From Xiphophorus maculatus (lineage: Eukaryota > Chordata > Actinopteri > Cyprinodontiformes > Poeciliidae): a stretch of 64,000 nt of DNA. The stretch is taken from the NCBI RefSeq assembly GCF_002775205.1, contig NC_036443.1:12721373-12785372 (forward strand), written 5' to 3'. The number at the start of each line of letters is the position of its first letter. The stretch's first letter is position 1. A program made the translations under genes and the position numbers. Below the pieces are notes generated by a model, which saw nothing but the letters and a program-made list of their open reading frames with translations, had not been told where the DNA came from and did not search any database. Positions 55,901 through 64,000 of the stretch are shown piece by piece.

Positions 55901-58900
55901 AGCATAAGTAGGCAATAAACTTAAGGCATTCTGCTTTTCTTGGTGACTGACAACTTCCTAGTAATCTGGCCAACTTAATATTCACAACTAAATGACCCTT
56001 CCTTAACAGTTCACCGCCTCCATTCAGCTCGTAAAGGCACCAACCAGTGGAAAGTCACCGCCGACCCAAATAATAAGAGTCCAGCGGTCTCAGACCCTCA
56101 CAGGCAAATTAGCAAATCAAAATGCCTCTGCAACTTAGCACTTGGGGGATTATCTAATACGCACATTCTTGAGGGGCTTGAGTTGTGATCTCTCAAACAG
56201 TGACCACACTGTTGCACGCTGCTCAGTCAAGAGTCCAGCCCTGGAAGCCTTTCACTGAGAGAAAACGCTGCTGGAAAACATGTTAGACCTGACATGTGAA
56301 GCCCAGTGTTTGCTGGTAAATAAACTGCTATTCAGAGCAAATTTTAAAAAAGGGGAAACAATGATTGTTTTTACCAGCTTTCAACCAAATTTATGTGACA
56401 CATTCATGTCCTACTTTTCGAGCACAATTTGGGATGAAATTCAGAACAAACATACATCTAAATTTAACAGGGTCTTGTTGAAACAACCAAAGATCCTTTA
56501 ATTTCATTTGAATATAGCTACAACCTACTAGACGGTCGTTCTATCAGCTATCCTCAGCACCATTATATCATTCTCTTAAATACAATTATTTTTGCTTAAG
56601 GCTTCATCAAAACGCACAGAAAAAGGTCTTGAGTTTAAACCTGTTATTCAGCTTTGTGTGCAGTTTTCTTGCTGAACTCCATTTGACTTCGCCCCTACCC
56701 CAACCTCCTGAGATGGTTGAGTTTTGCAAAGAGTCTGTTTTTGCTAGAAATGCAACATATACACGGGCTGTTTTTAAAGTAATATAAAATGATTCCACTG
56801 CATTGATATATTTAATAAGATCTAAATACAAAAAAAGCATTGATTATTCCCACTGCTTCAAAATATTTCAAATTTCCTAAGTAAGTTCAAGTTTGTGTTG
56901 ATGATGCCTTTCTTAAAAACTACAATTTCCCTCATTTGGCTTATATTAATGTTAGCAGACCTGTTCTTCAGGGAGATAGCCTAACCCTTTAACCATTATC
57001 CTCTTGACATTTAACATTGTCATTTTAGAGGAAAAACAAGTATGTAAACTGATACAGAATAACAGCTCACAACATTGTCATTGGAGTGGCATGAGAGGAG
57101 CGAACAATGCGGCCATTGTCAGTCGTGTGTATTCATGCAATTTCTAATCGCCACAACACGGAACGATGACTTACAGATCAGCAATAGCTCCGAGGCTTAA
57201 ACGGGGCTTAAGTGACGGCTTTCTGCAACACATAAGAAACCTGAGCTCCCTTCACTTCTGAAGGGGTTGTTCAGGTCTGTGGAGTTTTTAAAAATATATA
57301 TATATATGTATCATTTGTTTCTGGGATTTTCCAGCTGATTTAGGGTAAGGGTTAGTTTAGTGTATAAAAGAATTGGTAAAAGTTAAACAAGGTTTCCCTC
57401 AGAAAACTTGCTAAGTCCGGTGGTTAGGGGCTTGAAAGTCATTCATCCAGGAGCCCGTCGTGTTTTTGAGATAAAAAAATGTTTAAAGTTGACAGTTAAT
57501 TTGAAAATATCACCAGTGTTATTGGAAGATTAATATCTGAACACCAACCATAAAGTCTTAAAAATGCAAACATTTTAAAAAATGTAAATAAATAGGCAAT
57601 GCTAAGCCTGGTGGGAGCACAAGTAAAGCCTCGTGGCCCGCCAGGCTTATAATACATTGGGGGAAACCATAGTATACATAAATTAAATATTAAGGTTCAG
57701 CTTTATTGTGATCTACAGAGAACCACCGATCCAGTTTTATATGGCCGACGGTTATTTATGGTTTTCTTTAGAGTACGATCTCTGGGGAAAAAAATTATAT
57801 TGTTTGCATTTTCAAAACCTTTATTTAATTTTTTTTTTTACTGAAATAAAACAAAGTTTCTGAAAGTACATGAAAACCAAAAATTGTAGGGTGTGCTGAA
57901 GCACTTAATTTGAAAGGTATTTTTCTCAATCTTCAACGTGCCAAATGTCAAAATAACCAAAGAAAGTCAAAGGAACATTGGCCGATTTTTGATAAAGCAG
58001 TGAAGTACACTTAGCTTTATTAATGAATTCAATAAAGATTAAATAAACCCCACTTGTTGAGGCTTGGGAAGAAAACTAAAGCATCTGACTTGAGTTTTTA
58101 ATAAGCTTCAGCCATGTGAGGAGAACCCATATGTTAACGCCTCACAAAGCAGGGCATCCGATTTGTTTGACTGGAATTAACTTAATTCAGTGATGAATGA
58201 GCCACGAAACTTCCCAGCAGCCAGTGTTCCCTTTGTCCGATTGTTTGCACAGAAGTAGCTCAGGCATTGCAGCAGACCTAACGTTTGAGTCGAGAACATG
58301 GTGGACAAACCTAGCAGCTGCTCGTGGGTACAGAAAAAGAAATAAATGACATGGGTGACATCTGGAAAACAAGGAAGAAGCACTTTAATGACCAGAAGTG
58401 AACGGTAGTTTGAACACTTTGACCAGCACAGCATGAGACAAATTCATTTGCACTCTGACATTTTCTTGACAGCGGTGAAATGATTCATACACTCTAAATA
58501 CAAACTCTGATGTTTACCAAAACATGTGAACTGAACCTTTAGCTCAATCTGTTTCATATAGAGTTGGCATCCAATCACTTCTTAACAAGCTTTCAAGACC
58601 AAGAACCACAAGGGAAACAAACCCTCGGGAGTTTTTGGCTTCTTCATCTCGCTGCCAGATGGCTGGTAATAATAATAATAAAAAAAAATAGACGGACAAC
58701 AAGTCATGAGGCGGTGCACAAAATAGGCAGGTAACCTTTGGTTAATAAAAAAATAAGCCCTCCACAGGTTTTCTTTCCTGATAAGAGCAGGGGAAGGCAG
58801 CAGGTGCACTTTGTACACACAAACTGGGATGCTGGCACGTTTTGCACAGCACTAAGTATTTGCCGGTGTTCTTGGCCTTTTGATGGATGACAAAGGGAAT

Positions 58901-61313
58901 GAAGTTACTGCTGAGCATTCTCAGCCGTTTCACATGGAAACTGGAAAAAAAAAAAAAAACGTTAAATAGGCATGGATGAAGCACTCCCTTAATGGCACTC
59001 CCTTAATGGCTACCTTTGAATTTAGCCATTCAGTTTGGTATTTTCTTCACGAGGCGTAAAGTGTCAGCAGCACGCTGTGTGGTCACGTTTAATTCATGAG
59101 TGTGTATTGAAAATACACATTATTTCATTACTCTATGAACCAACGATCTTTTTCCAACCTGACATTCACACTAAGAAGACCAGTGGAAGTGAAGGCAGAT
59201 TTATCATCTTCTGTCAGTAATAAACCCAAAATGAAAAAAGTAGGACAAAAACACAAGTTTAACATGGCTAATCGCAGATGAAACACATTATTTGATTGTA
59301 AATTAATGTAAATGCACCTCACATTTCATAAGGTTCTGAATTTGATCTATTAGATGTCGAGATAAGAAGTAAAATCTATAAATTCAAACATTATTCTCTG
59401 CTTCACTAGGGTTTTTTTTAGGTTATTTAACCAGACTACAAATGATCAACTCCATTCCAAATTGTTCATGAACTTGGTGACTCTATGAAAAATATCATTA
59501 GCTTGAACAATGGATTTGCGGCTGAAGAAATTTGGCAGGATAATGAACAGGTTAATCACGTAACAGCGAGAATTTAATTTGCTGTCATAACCGGTTCAAC
59601 CGCACAACACATTTCTCCAGCACAGAGTAAAATTGGGGTTAAATGCGACTGGAAATCAATCTGATAATTGGTTCCAAAGGTGCTTTGAAACACATGTAAA
59701 ACATATCTACCATTGTTTCGCTGTGGTTGTGACAGGCAGTATGGTGACCCTAACATGGCTTAAAAATAAAATCCTACGATTTTTTTCGCACCAAATCTGA
59801 TTTCAATCGATTGGTCTCGCTTTCTTAAAAAGAAATGATAAATGACAGAAAATATTATTTGTATTTAAATCTTCCCTTCCCGGAGTTAACCTGAATTCAA
59901 AGTCCAACTAAGTACAAGATATGAAACTTGTAAAACAAGACGGTATTCCCCGGGGCGGGCTGACATCACTCTGAATTATGGAAGCCCAAGAAAGGGAGAT
60001 CAAACAATATAATCAACATTGAATCGTAGATAATGGTGCTTTGCAAATATGCTCAAACATACGCGTATGTTTTTTTTTTAAATAAATAAATAAAAGGAAG
60101 CTCCTTATGTCTCTTGATTGAACAGCCTTCTTTTCAGGGATCATTTCCTCCAGTTCACACCCAATTTCCAAATTTGCACAATCAAGTTTTCCCACAATAT
60201 TTTAAGCCCCAACAATGGATAGCTGGCATGGTAGCTGCCCAGGCTTGCTGATAGCGTCCAGTGACTAACATACACCTGCCTCTCACACACCCCGGATCAG
60301 GGAGCTCGCTCTGGAGATCCAGTGCCTTGAGTTTAAGGATAAAAACAGTCTATAAATTCATGCGGTGGAGGTGGAGAGGGGGGGTTATCTCTGAAAAGGG
60401 AGGAGCAGGGAGGAAAAGGAGGGAGGAGGGCGGAGGACCTCCCTGCAGCAAATAAAGACATGCTGCAAAAGAAGGGAGCAGCAGCACTTCGACTTTGTAC
60501 AGTTTCTGCTCATAAGTAGGCGCAGATCTTTCTGCTGGAGCTCCTCGGCTCATAAATATTTACATCCACAGACAAAAACAAGGACATGTGAATAAGATCT
60601 GCAGTGCGTAGCGGACCCAACAACACCCATCGCGATGGGACCACAACCCAATCATACTAAATGAATGCTGCAAATAAAATAAGAACTCTGTTTTTTTTAT
60701 CTATCTATCTATAGATATAGATATATATACATACAAAAATTAAGCGGAGTACATGCAGTACCTGCAAAAAGGGAATAATAATTTATAAACTCTGCAGAGA
60801 GGGTGAGGCTTGTTTTATTCTTCATTTAAAAAAAGAGAGAACCCAAAAATAGAAATAGATGGAGATGACATAAAGGGGTCGTCTTGTACGTTTTACTTTA
60901 TCTGATGAGATTTAAGATTAAATGTCACAAACTGATAATAATGAACGTTATTGGTGTTGGAGTTTGTGCTGGTCTATTATTATCGCGGGATGCACTTGCC
61001 ACCGGCCACATTCATCCGCTGGACCCACCATCCCTGAGCAGGTTAGTGGTCGGGCATCCGTCAGCCCGGCTATACCTCCGCAAGTTCACCTTCACGGCTC
61101 CCGAACGGAACCAGAAGGCTCCGGGGAGCCGCCAGCCTCCAGCCCCAAGCAGAAGCGAGCCTGCCAGAGGCTCACACAGACACAAGACACACAGAGACGC
61201 AACGGGCTCAGATAAATCCCAGCTTAGTTACCTTTAGCTGCCTCCACCGCGCATAATAGTCCGAGGACCAGTCCGACTGCGGATGCAAATTGTCTATTCC
61301 CTCGGAACCGCAT
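28765..61313 (-). CDS. clstn1: Calsyntenin-1 (19 exons, complete)
   Basis: Type I membrane cadherin-family protein of neurons that links cargo vesicles to kinesin-1. Exons 5' to 3': 61232-61313, 45804-45926, 43516-43545, 41890-42085, 40769-40977, 40152-40301, 39874-40059, 38849-39097, 37945-38066, 37693-37855, 37181-37231, 36117-36274, 34560-34708, 34186-34430, 32787-32957, 32554-32699, 32309-32444, 31479-31663, 28765-28959. The sum is 2946 nt, giving 981 aa, the length I recall for human CLSTN1. Signal peptide is about residues 1-27. Two cadherin repeats follow (QVNDINEYSPVFKEKTYKAT in the linker), then a laminin-G/LNS domain (FTISVWMRHGPG, DWHHYVLN-like EWHHYVLNVEF). The membrane span is about 860-881. 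The cytoplasmic tail has two kinesin-light-chain WDDS motifs (residues 904-907 and 974-977) around a Glu-rich stretch. Microexons are exons 3 and 11. Confidence 0.97.
29304..29648. mobile_element. Non-autonomous hAT-like element
   Basis: The terminal inverted repeats are TAGGGGTGCACTGA on the left and, on the opposite strand, TAAGGGTGCACCAA on the right. They bound about 345 bp without coding capacity. The TAGGGGTGCACCGA-type end is common in fish and other vertebrate hAT elements. No clear 8-bp duplication survives (ACTAACAG versus CTTAATAA), so it is old or the ends are slightly misplaced. Confidence 0.55.
30690..30765 (+). mobile_element. LINE 3' tail remnant (CR1/L2-like)
   Basis: TATGATGTAAAGCACTCTCT near 30726, followed by GCTGAAATGTACTATACAAG near 30752, resembles the conserved 3' end of fish CR1/L2-type LINEs and their SINE partners (TGTAAAGCACTTTGAAT…GTGCTATACAAATAAA). 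Only the tail is visible. Confidence 0.45.
31479..31663 (-). CDS. clstn1: clstn1 exon 18: transmembrane span and first kinesin-light-chain motif
   Basis: The exon encodes SAATIVIVVCVSFLVFMIIL followed by GVFRIRAAHQR, a membrane helix with a basic cytoplasmic stop-transfer end. It then gives KENEMDWDDSALTITVNPME, with the first WDDS motif. The donor after ATGGAG is GTAGAA. Confidence 0.94.
31664..32308 (-). other. clstn1 intron 17
   Basis: 645-bp intron between the membrane-span exon and exon 17. No exon, repeat or other feature was recognised. Confidence 0.7.
32958..34185 (-). other. clstn1 intron 14
   Basis: 1.2 kb intron between exons 14 and 15. I saw no exon or clear mobile element. Short open frames here lack conserved content and splice support. 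Confidence 0.65.
35268..35275. repeat. Left 8-bp target-site duplication of the hAT element
   Basis: CTCTAGAG, identical to 35752-35759 and itself palindromic. Confidence 0.85.
35276..35751. mobile_element. Non-autonomous hAT element with intact ends and 8-bp duplication
   Basis: Perfect 14-bp terminal inverted repeats CAGTGGTTCTCAAA stand at 35276-35289 and, reversed, at 35738-35751. They are flanked by identical 8-bp duplications CTCTAGAG at 35268-35275 and 35752-35759. The subterminal GGGGGTACGTG repeats are also inverted-like at the right end (GGGGGTACATC). The CAGTGGTTCTCAA end and a duplication with central TA fit hAT elements of the Buster/SPIN type from family knowledge. The interior has no transposase frame. 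Intact ends and an exact duplication suggest a fairly recent insertion. Confidence 0.85.
35752..35759. repeat. Right 8-bp target-site duplication of the hAT element
   Basis: CTCTAGAG, the second copy, followed by AATAT, which mirrors ATATT before the left copy. Confidence 0.85.
37181..37231 (-). CDS. clstn1: clstn1 exon 11: 51-nt cassette microexon
   Basis: On the minus strand the acceptor AATTACAG precedes 51 nt encoding ENSGHDNDTEAGPETTS (first residue split), with the donor GTTGCT. It is phase 1 on both sides, between WQ (exon 10) and GGNARMAQFF (exon 12). It aligns with EFSGVENDNETEPVTVAS at the same point in the human protein, which I recall as alternatively spliced. Position, phase and the SG-x2-ND-TE pattern support it. 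Its weak donor fits regulated use. Inclusion in RNA is inferred. Confidence 0.8.
37446..37560 (+). mobile_element. Tc1-like terminal fragment
   Basis: AGTGCTTTCTGAAAGTATTC followed by ACACCTCTTGAACTG resembles the CAGTGCCTTGCAAAAGTATTC terminus of a fish Tc1-like family. The interior is not recognisable. Confidence 0.5.
39262..39800 (+). mobile_element. Internally deleted Tc1-like transposon in clstn1 intron 7
   Basis: The left end reads TGCCTAACAAAAATATTCAC, close to the GCCTTGCAAAAGTATTCAC terminus. Then come the CTGCAAGTCTTGTTGGGTAT block near 39482 and AGCTAATTAGGTGACTTTGG near 39673. The right-end block TTTTCTTTCCACCTCACAAC lies near 39760. These are landmarks of the family in correct order with most of the transposase region missing. 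It lies between exons 7 and 8. Confidence 0.6.
42086..43515 (-). other. clstn1 intron 3
   Basis: 1.43 kb intron between exon 4 and the 30-nt microexon. It is AT-rich, with open frames that lack conserved content. No feature was recognised. Confidence 0.65.
43516..43545 (-). CDS. clstn1: clstn1 exon 3: 30-nt microexon
   Basis: The 30 nt encode ESFEVTLTEE between RYA (exon 2) and GEICGF (exon 4), phase 1 at both ends. The acceptor is CCATGTAG and the donor is GTGATC. It matches ESFEVTVTKE in human CLSTN1, the optional ten-residue segment of the first cadherin repeat as I recall. Skipping would leave RYAGEICGF in frame. Confidence 0.88.
43546..45803 (-). other. clstn1 intron 2
   Basis: 2.26 kb intron upstream of the microexon. 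It contains a Tc1-like right-end fragment at about 44300-44486. No exon was recognised. Confidence 0.65.
44300..44486 (+). mobile_element. Tc1-like right-end fragment
   Basis: CTACACAATTATGCACTTTC near 44352, ATGAAATCCCAGTAAATTAA near 44389, AACGTGGAAAAACTCAAGGG near 44435 and GGCACTGTA at the end follow the 3' terminal portion of a common fish Tc1-like element. Confidence 0.6.
46877..46929. repeat. Degenerate GGAT/GGAC tetranucleotide repeat
   Basis: Imperfect GGATGGAC/GGATGGAT units in clstn1 intron 1. Confidence 0.6.
48443..48510. repeat. Pair of adjacent hairpins sharing ATGCAGACAT-like arms
   Basis: ATGCAGACAT at 48445-48454 pairs with ATGTCTGCAT at 48463-48472. A second pair, AATGCAGA (from 48484) with TCTGCATT (to about 48510), follows at once. 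The arms are related, as if a small hairpin unit was duplicated. Confidence 0.6.
52436..52495 (+). mobile_element. LINE-like 3' tail remnant
   Basis: GTGTGAAGCATCTTGATCTA followed by GGGGCTATATAAGG resembles the L2-type tail consensus (GTGAAGCGCCTTGAG…GGCGCTATATAAAT). The copy is short and decayed. Confidence 0.4.
53680..53710. repeat. Perfect 12-bp stem-loop
   Basis: TGATAACATAAC at 53680-53691 and its exact reverse complement at 53699-53710 are separated by seven bases. It is AT-rich and intronic. Confidence 0.65.
53770..53945 (-). mobile_element. Tc1-like fragment in clstn1 intron 1
   Basis: Plus-strand AAGCTGCCACCACCATGTTT near 53806 corresponds to the KHGGGSIM region of a Tc1 transposase read on the minus strand. 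GGAGTGTGAATAATTTTACA near 53911 is terminal-like. Most of the element is missing. Confidence 0.5.
53943..54052. mobile_element. AT-rich hAT-like end fragment
   Basis: TAGGGATGGGCATTTATTG at 53945-53963, followed by GATAAATTTGTTATCATGAT, resembles the TAGGGATGGGCGATA ends of fish non-autonomous DNA elements. Only one end is visible. Confidence 0.4.
55085..55112 (+). other. G-run cluster, possible G-quadruplex
   Basis: Four or more runs of three or more G within 28 bases (GGGGGG, GGG, GGGGGGG separated by 4-5 bases). This fits a quadruplex pattern on the plus strand, the non-template strand being the minus strand for clstn1. It lies directly before the stem-loop at 55122. Confidence 0.5.
55122..55151. 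repeat. Perfect 13-bp inverted repeat with 4-base loop
   Basis: GCTGGTTGAGTTA at 55122-55134, loop AACG, then the exact reverse complement at 55139-55151. This is strong cruciform or hairpin potential in clstn1 intron 1, ten bases after a G-rich tract. Confidence 0.8.
55494..55608. repeat. GGAA/GAAA purine-rich microsatellite
   Basis: An imperfect AAGG/GAAA tract of about 115 bp, nearly all purine on the plus strand, in clstn1 intron 1. Confidence 0.75.
57391..57668. mobile_element. Non-autonomous hAT-like element
   Basis: The ends GGTTTCCCTCAG and, on the opposite strand, GGTTTCCCCCAATG bound 278 bp. An internal stem TAAGCCTGGTGGG (57603-57615) and CCCGCCAGGCTTA (57637-57649) lies near the right end. 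This arrangement matches common fish hAT-like elements that end in TTTCCCCCA. No clear target duplication is visible. Confidence 0.5.
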
Positions 61314-61580
61314 CCTGACTTTGAGTTCAGCCGCGGGGAAGTCAAACACAGCCTTCTTCGGTCCTCGTCAGTCAGGCTGGAGCGTTTATACTGAACAGAA
61401 AAAATAAAATCCAGGAGATGAGTGTCGGTTACCACGGTAGCTCTAAGATGGCCGTCGTCGCTACCGCCGCTCTGCTCTCTCTTCAATCACTGATTCTCTC
61501 ACAGTTTTCTGCCGGCTGCGTTCTCGGACTGTCGGAAATCGCACTGACGTGTCCGCACAAACTAGTCACCACGGTCTAAA
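61314..61580 (-). promoter_or_regulatory. clstn1 5' UTR and promoter, CpG-rich
   Basis: CpG density rises sharply over about 60990-61570, around the signal-peptide exon. CTAAGATGGCCGTC near 61445 is a YY1-type site. No TATA box is evident. Transcription start sites were not determined. Confidence 0.55.
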
Positions 61581-63618
61581 TAATCGTTAGAGAGTGGCTA
61601 AAGTTTAATTGAATATCAAAATGTTAAACAAGTAAGTAGAGAAAATACGTAATTTAAATAAAGACTTACAGTAATAAATAGTTTTCGAAATGTAACAATT
61701 TCCCCGTCTTTTTCTAGAAAATGCATCTGTATTTTACTTAATTTACCTTTTACTGATTCTACAAAGACTGAAGCACAGTAACCAATGAAAATCATTGAGT
61801 TTAAATGTAAAATTGAAAATTTGTCTAGAGTTTTTTTGTGTGCAGAAAAGAATATATGTCCCCCCCAATACATTTGTCCAGTTGCTGCTTTTTGTCACCT
61901 TCCAGTGTGTGGATCATCAAGCAGTTTAATATTAATAATTTAAAAAAAAACTATTAAAAGCATGAGGTGCAGTGTAGAATTTGTAATACTGGCAATGACT
62001 CTGTAAGGTGACTGGAGGAATTTTGGCCTCAGCATAATGATGTCAAATCAGCCACATTGGATGATTTTTGAGCGTCAGTGGCCTTCATTTGGCTTTTTCT
62101 TATCCATTTTAACGTTGCCATCATTGACCTGCTCCAAAGTAGAAAGCCTAGTTCCATGGTGTAAAATCAAAAACCTCAAATATAGAAAGGAAAATGCTGA
62201 GGTCAATTCCTGAAGCAACTGTGTCAGTTATTAAACCAACAATATCTAAACAAATGTACATACGAACACATTTAATTTAACTACACCAATAGTTTTTCTG
62301 TGATCTGTGAGAAAGAAGGAATTCATGTTGCAATGGTTTCTTTTTCCACAAAGACATAAACAAGATAAAAATCAGAGACAGAAGAATATAGTCTATGTAA
62401 AGGCTTAGAATTTTATCAGTGGATTACAGAAGGTAAATCTGCGGATTCAGTAAATAACTTAAAAACTGTTTAAAATGATAAATCACTAACTGGCTAAATA
62501 AATTAATTAATTCTTTCATTGGGCGTAACCAAGTTTCTTATACTGAGTTACTAAAGTGTGATAGCAGAGAAAACAGAAAAGTAAAAAGTAACTCAAGGGG
62601 AAGAAATGACTAGAAAATAAATTAAATGAGATGAGAACTGAATAACAAGATATAAAAAGACCAAAAAATCACCCAAAAAATGACAAAGCAGCAAAGCTGA
62701 CAACTTAAAGAAAAAAAACTGTCAAAGATGACACATTTCCATATCAAACTGTAACAAATGAAGTGGAAATTTTATTCCGTTATAACTGTGTGTGATTTGC
62801 GAAAGGTCAGCATTTTGGGTGGTTATATGTTTGACAAGTGTGAAATGGATTGATACATCCTTCCTGAGCTTTTATTATCAAATATCCACAGTAAATCCCT
62901 AAAATGTGGTTTCAGCTTAGTGGGATTGTTCTTATTTGTCTTTCAAACAACAGCATGAGGGCCATGGATCTCATAAAATTTTTAACTAATTGTCTTATCC
63001 CTAAAACAATGTCATCTTATTATATCATGTCAACAGGAAATCTTAGTAAAGGGTCACACGTTTTCACCTCAAACTGTTTCAAGCCAGCTGACAATGCTTT
63101 AGTGTAGGTTTTTTTTTTATTTTTCATGCAGTGATAATTATTGATCATTATTTTAAACAAATGTAACAACCTAACGGGGATCTATTGACGTCCCTGTAAT
63201 GTTTACACAGTCGCTCTAACAGAAATTTCCATGGTCAAAAGAATACATGTTCCCCGGCATGTTTTCTTGCAGATGTTTACTGAAATGACTGAGAAAACTA
63301 CCAGCTGTCAGACTTTCTGTCTGCCAGACTGATTGTGCAATGATGCAACATGCAGTAAAACCTATAAAGCAAAGGTGAAGTTGAAGAAACTTCCTCTTGT
63401 TTGTTTGGATCAGAAAAGTTCTTTAGTCCTTTGTTATTAGCTGAAATCATGTTACTGATGCATAAACTCATGAATTATATTTAAACTGAAAATATTATAG
63501 CTTAAACGTGGACAAACTCAACTTTAATAAAGGTGCTTCACTTCATAACAACACTCCTCATGTGTTGTTTCTGATTGACAGATACTTTAATGATTAATGT
63601 ATTGCTCCATGATGTACC

Positions 63619-63709
<91 letters not shown>

Positions 63710-64000
63710 CAATTCCAGGACACAGTTTATATTTTTACCAAAGTCTGCCTGGGAAATTGAAAATATGTATCAAAGTGTCAACTTAAACTAACAATATTTA
63801 AACCAATGTGCAGTGAACTTTAAACATTAACTTGTGTTTCACAGATGATTCCCGAGAGAAGATTTGTTTATTCTTTTATCCTTTCATTATTATGGGTTTC
63901 GTTTGTTTCCCCAACTGCAGATCAAAAACAATCCACTTGTCTGATTTTGTCAGTTCTATTCATTTAAAGCTAATTTGGACATGCAGTCCAAATTCCGAGC
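61581..64000. other. Gene-poor right flank upstream of clstn1
   Basis: AT-rich DNA with no supported coding exon on either strand. Its only clear feature is the TA microsatellite at 63620-63705. In particular, no ctnnbip1 exon was recognised here. Confidence 0.65.
63620..63705. repeat. Perfect (TA)n microsatellite, about 43 units
   Basis: 86 uninterrupted bases of alternating T and A. The long tyrosine-isoleucine open frames on both strands are artefacts of this repeat. Confidence 0.95.

Larger units (their letters stand above)
45927..61231 (-). other. clstn1 intron 1 (15.3 kb)
   Basis: The large first intron separates the signal-peptide exon from the rest of the gene. No coding exon was supported on either strand. 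It holds GGAT- and GGAA-type simple repeats (46877-46929, 55494-55608), several AT-rich hairpins, a perfect 13-bp stem-loop at 55122-55151, a Tc1-like fragment near 53770-53945, a LINE-like tail near 52436-52495, a hAT-like element at 57391-57668 and purine-rich DNA at 60365-60440. Enhancers are likely in such an intron but cannot be seen without comparison. Confidence 0.7.

Noticed and set aside
61448-61578. Short hydrophobic plus-strand ORF starting at the YY1-type ATGG in the clstn1 promoter
   Set aside because: It has 43 codons and no homology that I recognise, and is easily explained by GC-rich promoter sequence. It could only matter if promoter-antisense transcripts are translated.
63538-63791. 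Tyr-Ile repeat proteins on both strands
   Set aside because: They are translations of the (TA)n microsatellite.

Overview
The window is a piece of a vertebrate nuclear genome, almost certainly a teleost fish. It has short exons with GT-AG introns, AT-rich non-coding DNA and many decayed Tc1/mariner-, hAT- and LINE-like copies of fish type. It also carries a block of vertebrate genes whose neighbours in human are on 1p36.22. Nothing looks bacterial, and I see no CRISPR array, phage or operon.

Layout. (1) 1-9879, minus strand: 5' part (17 exons) of ube4b, the E4 ubiquitin ligase, cut by the left window edge before its U-box. (2) 11961-12792, minus: complete four-exon rbp7, a cytosolic retinol-binding protein. 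(3) 15510-19353, minus: complete four-coding-exon nmnat1, the nuclear NAD synthesis enzyme. (4) 20274-23117, plus: complete six-exon lzic, head-to-head with nmnat1 across a short CCAAT/CRE promoter. (5) 28765-61313, minus: complete 19-exon clstn1 (calsyntenin-1), including two microexons and a 15.3 kb first intron. (6) 61314-64000: clstn1 promoter and gene-poor DNA ending in a long TA microsatellite.

The exon models join in frame: clstn1 981 aa with both microexons, lzic 189 aa, nmnat1 275 aa, rbp7 137 aa. All are close to the lengths I recall for the human proteins. The neighbours ube4b-rbp7-nmnat1-lzic keep the mammalian order and orientation. Two departures stand out. clstn1 faces lzic tail-to-tail, opposite to the mammalian arrangement, and no ctnnbip1 exon was recognised where mammals have it. 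This suggests a local inversion.

The genes do not form one pathway; apart from the shared nmnat1/lzic promoter they are linked only by old synteny. No new multi-gene system was found. The most useful observations are cassette exons that single-ORF analysis misses (a 51-nt clstn1 microexon, a 60-nt acidic ube4b exon and a 462-nt proline-rich ube4b exon), inverted repeats around nmnat1 exon 3, and two transposon insertions with clear target-site duplications.
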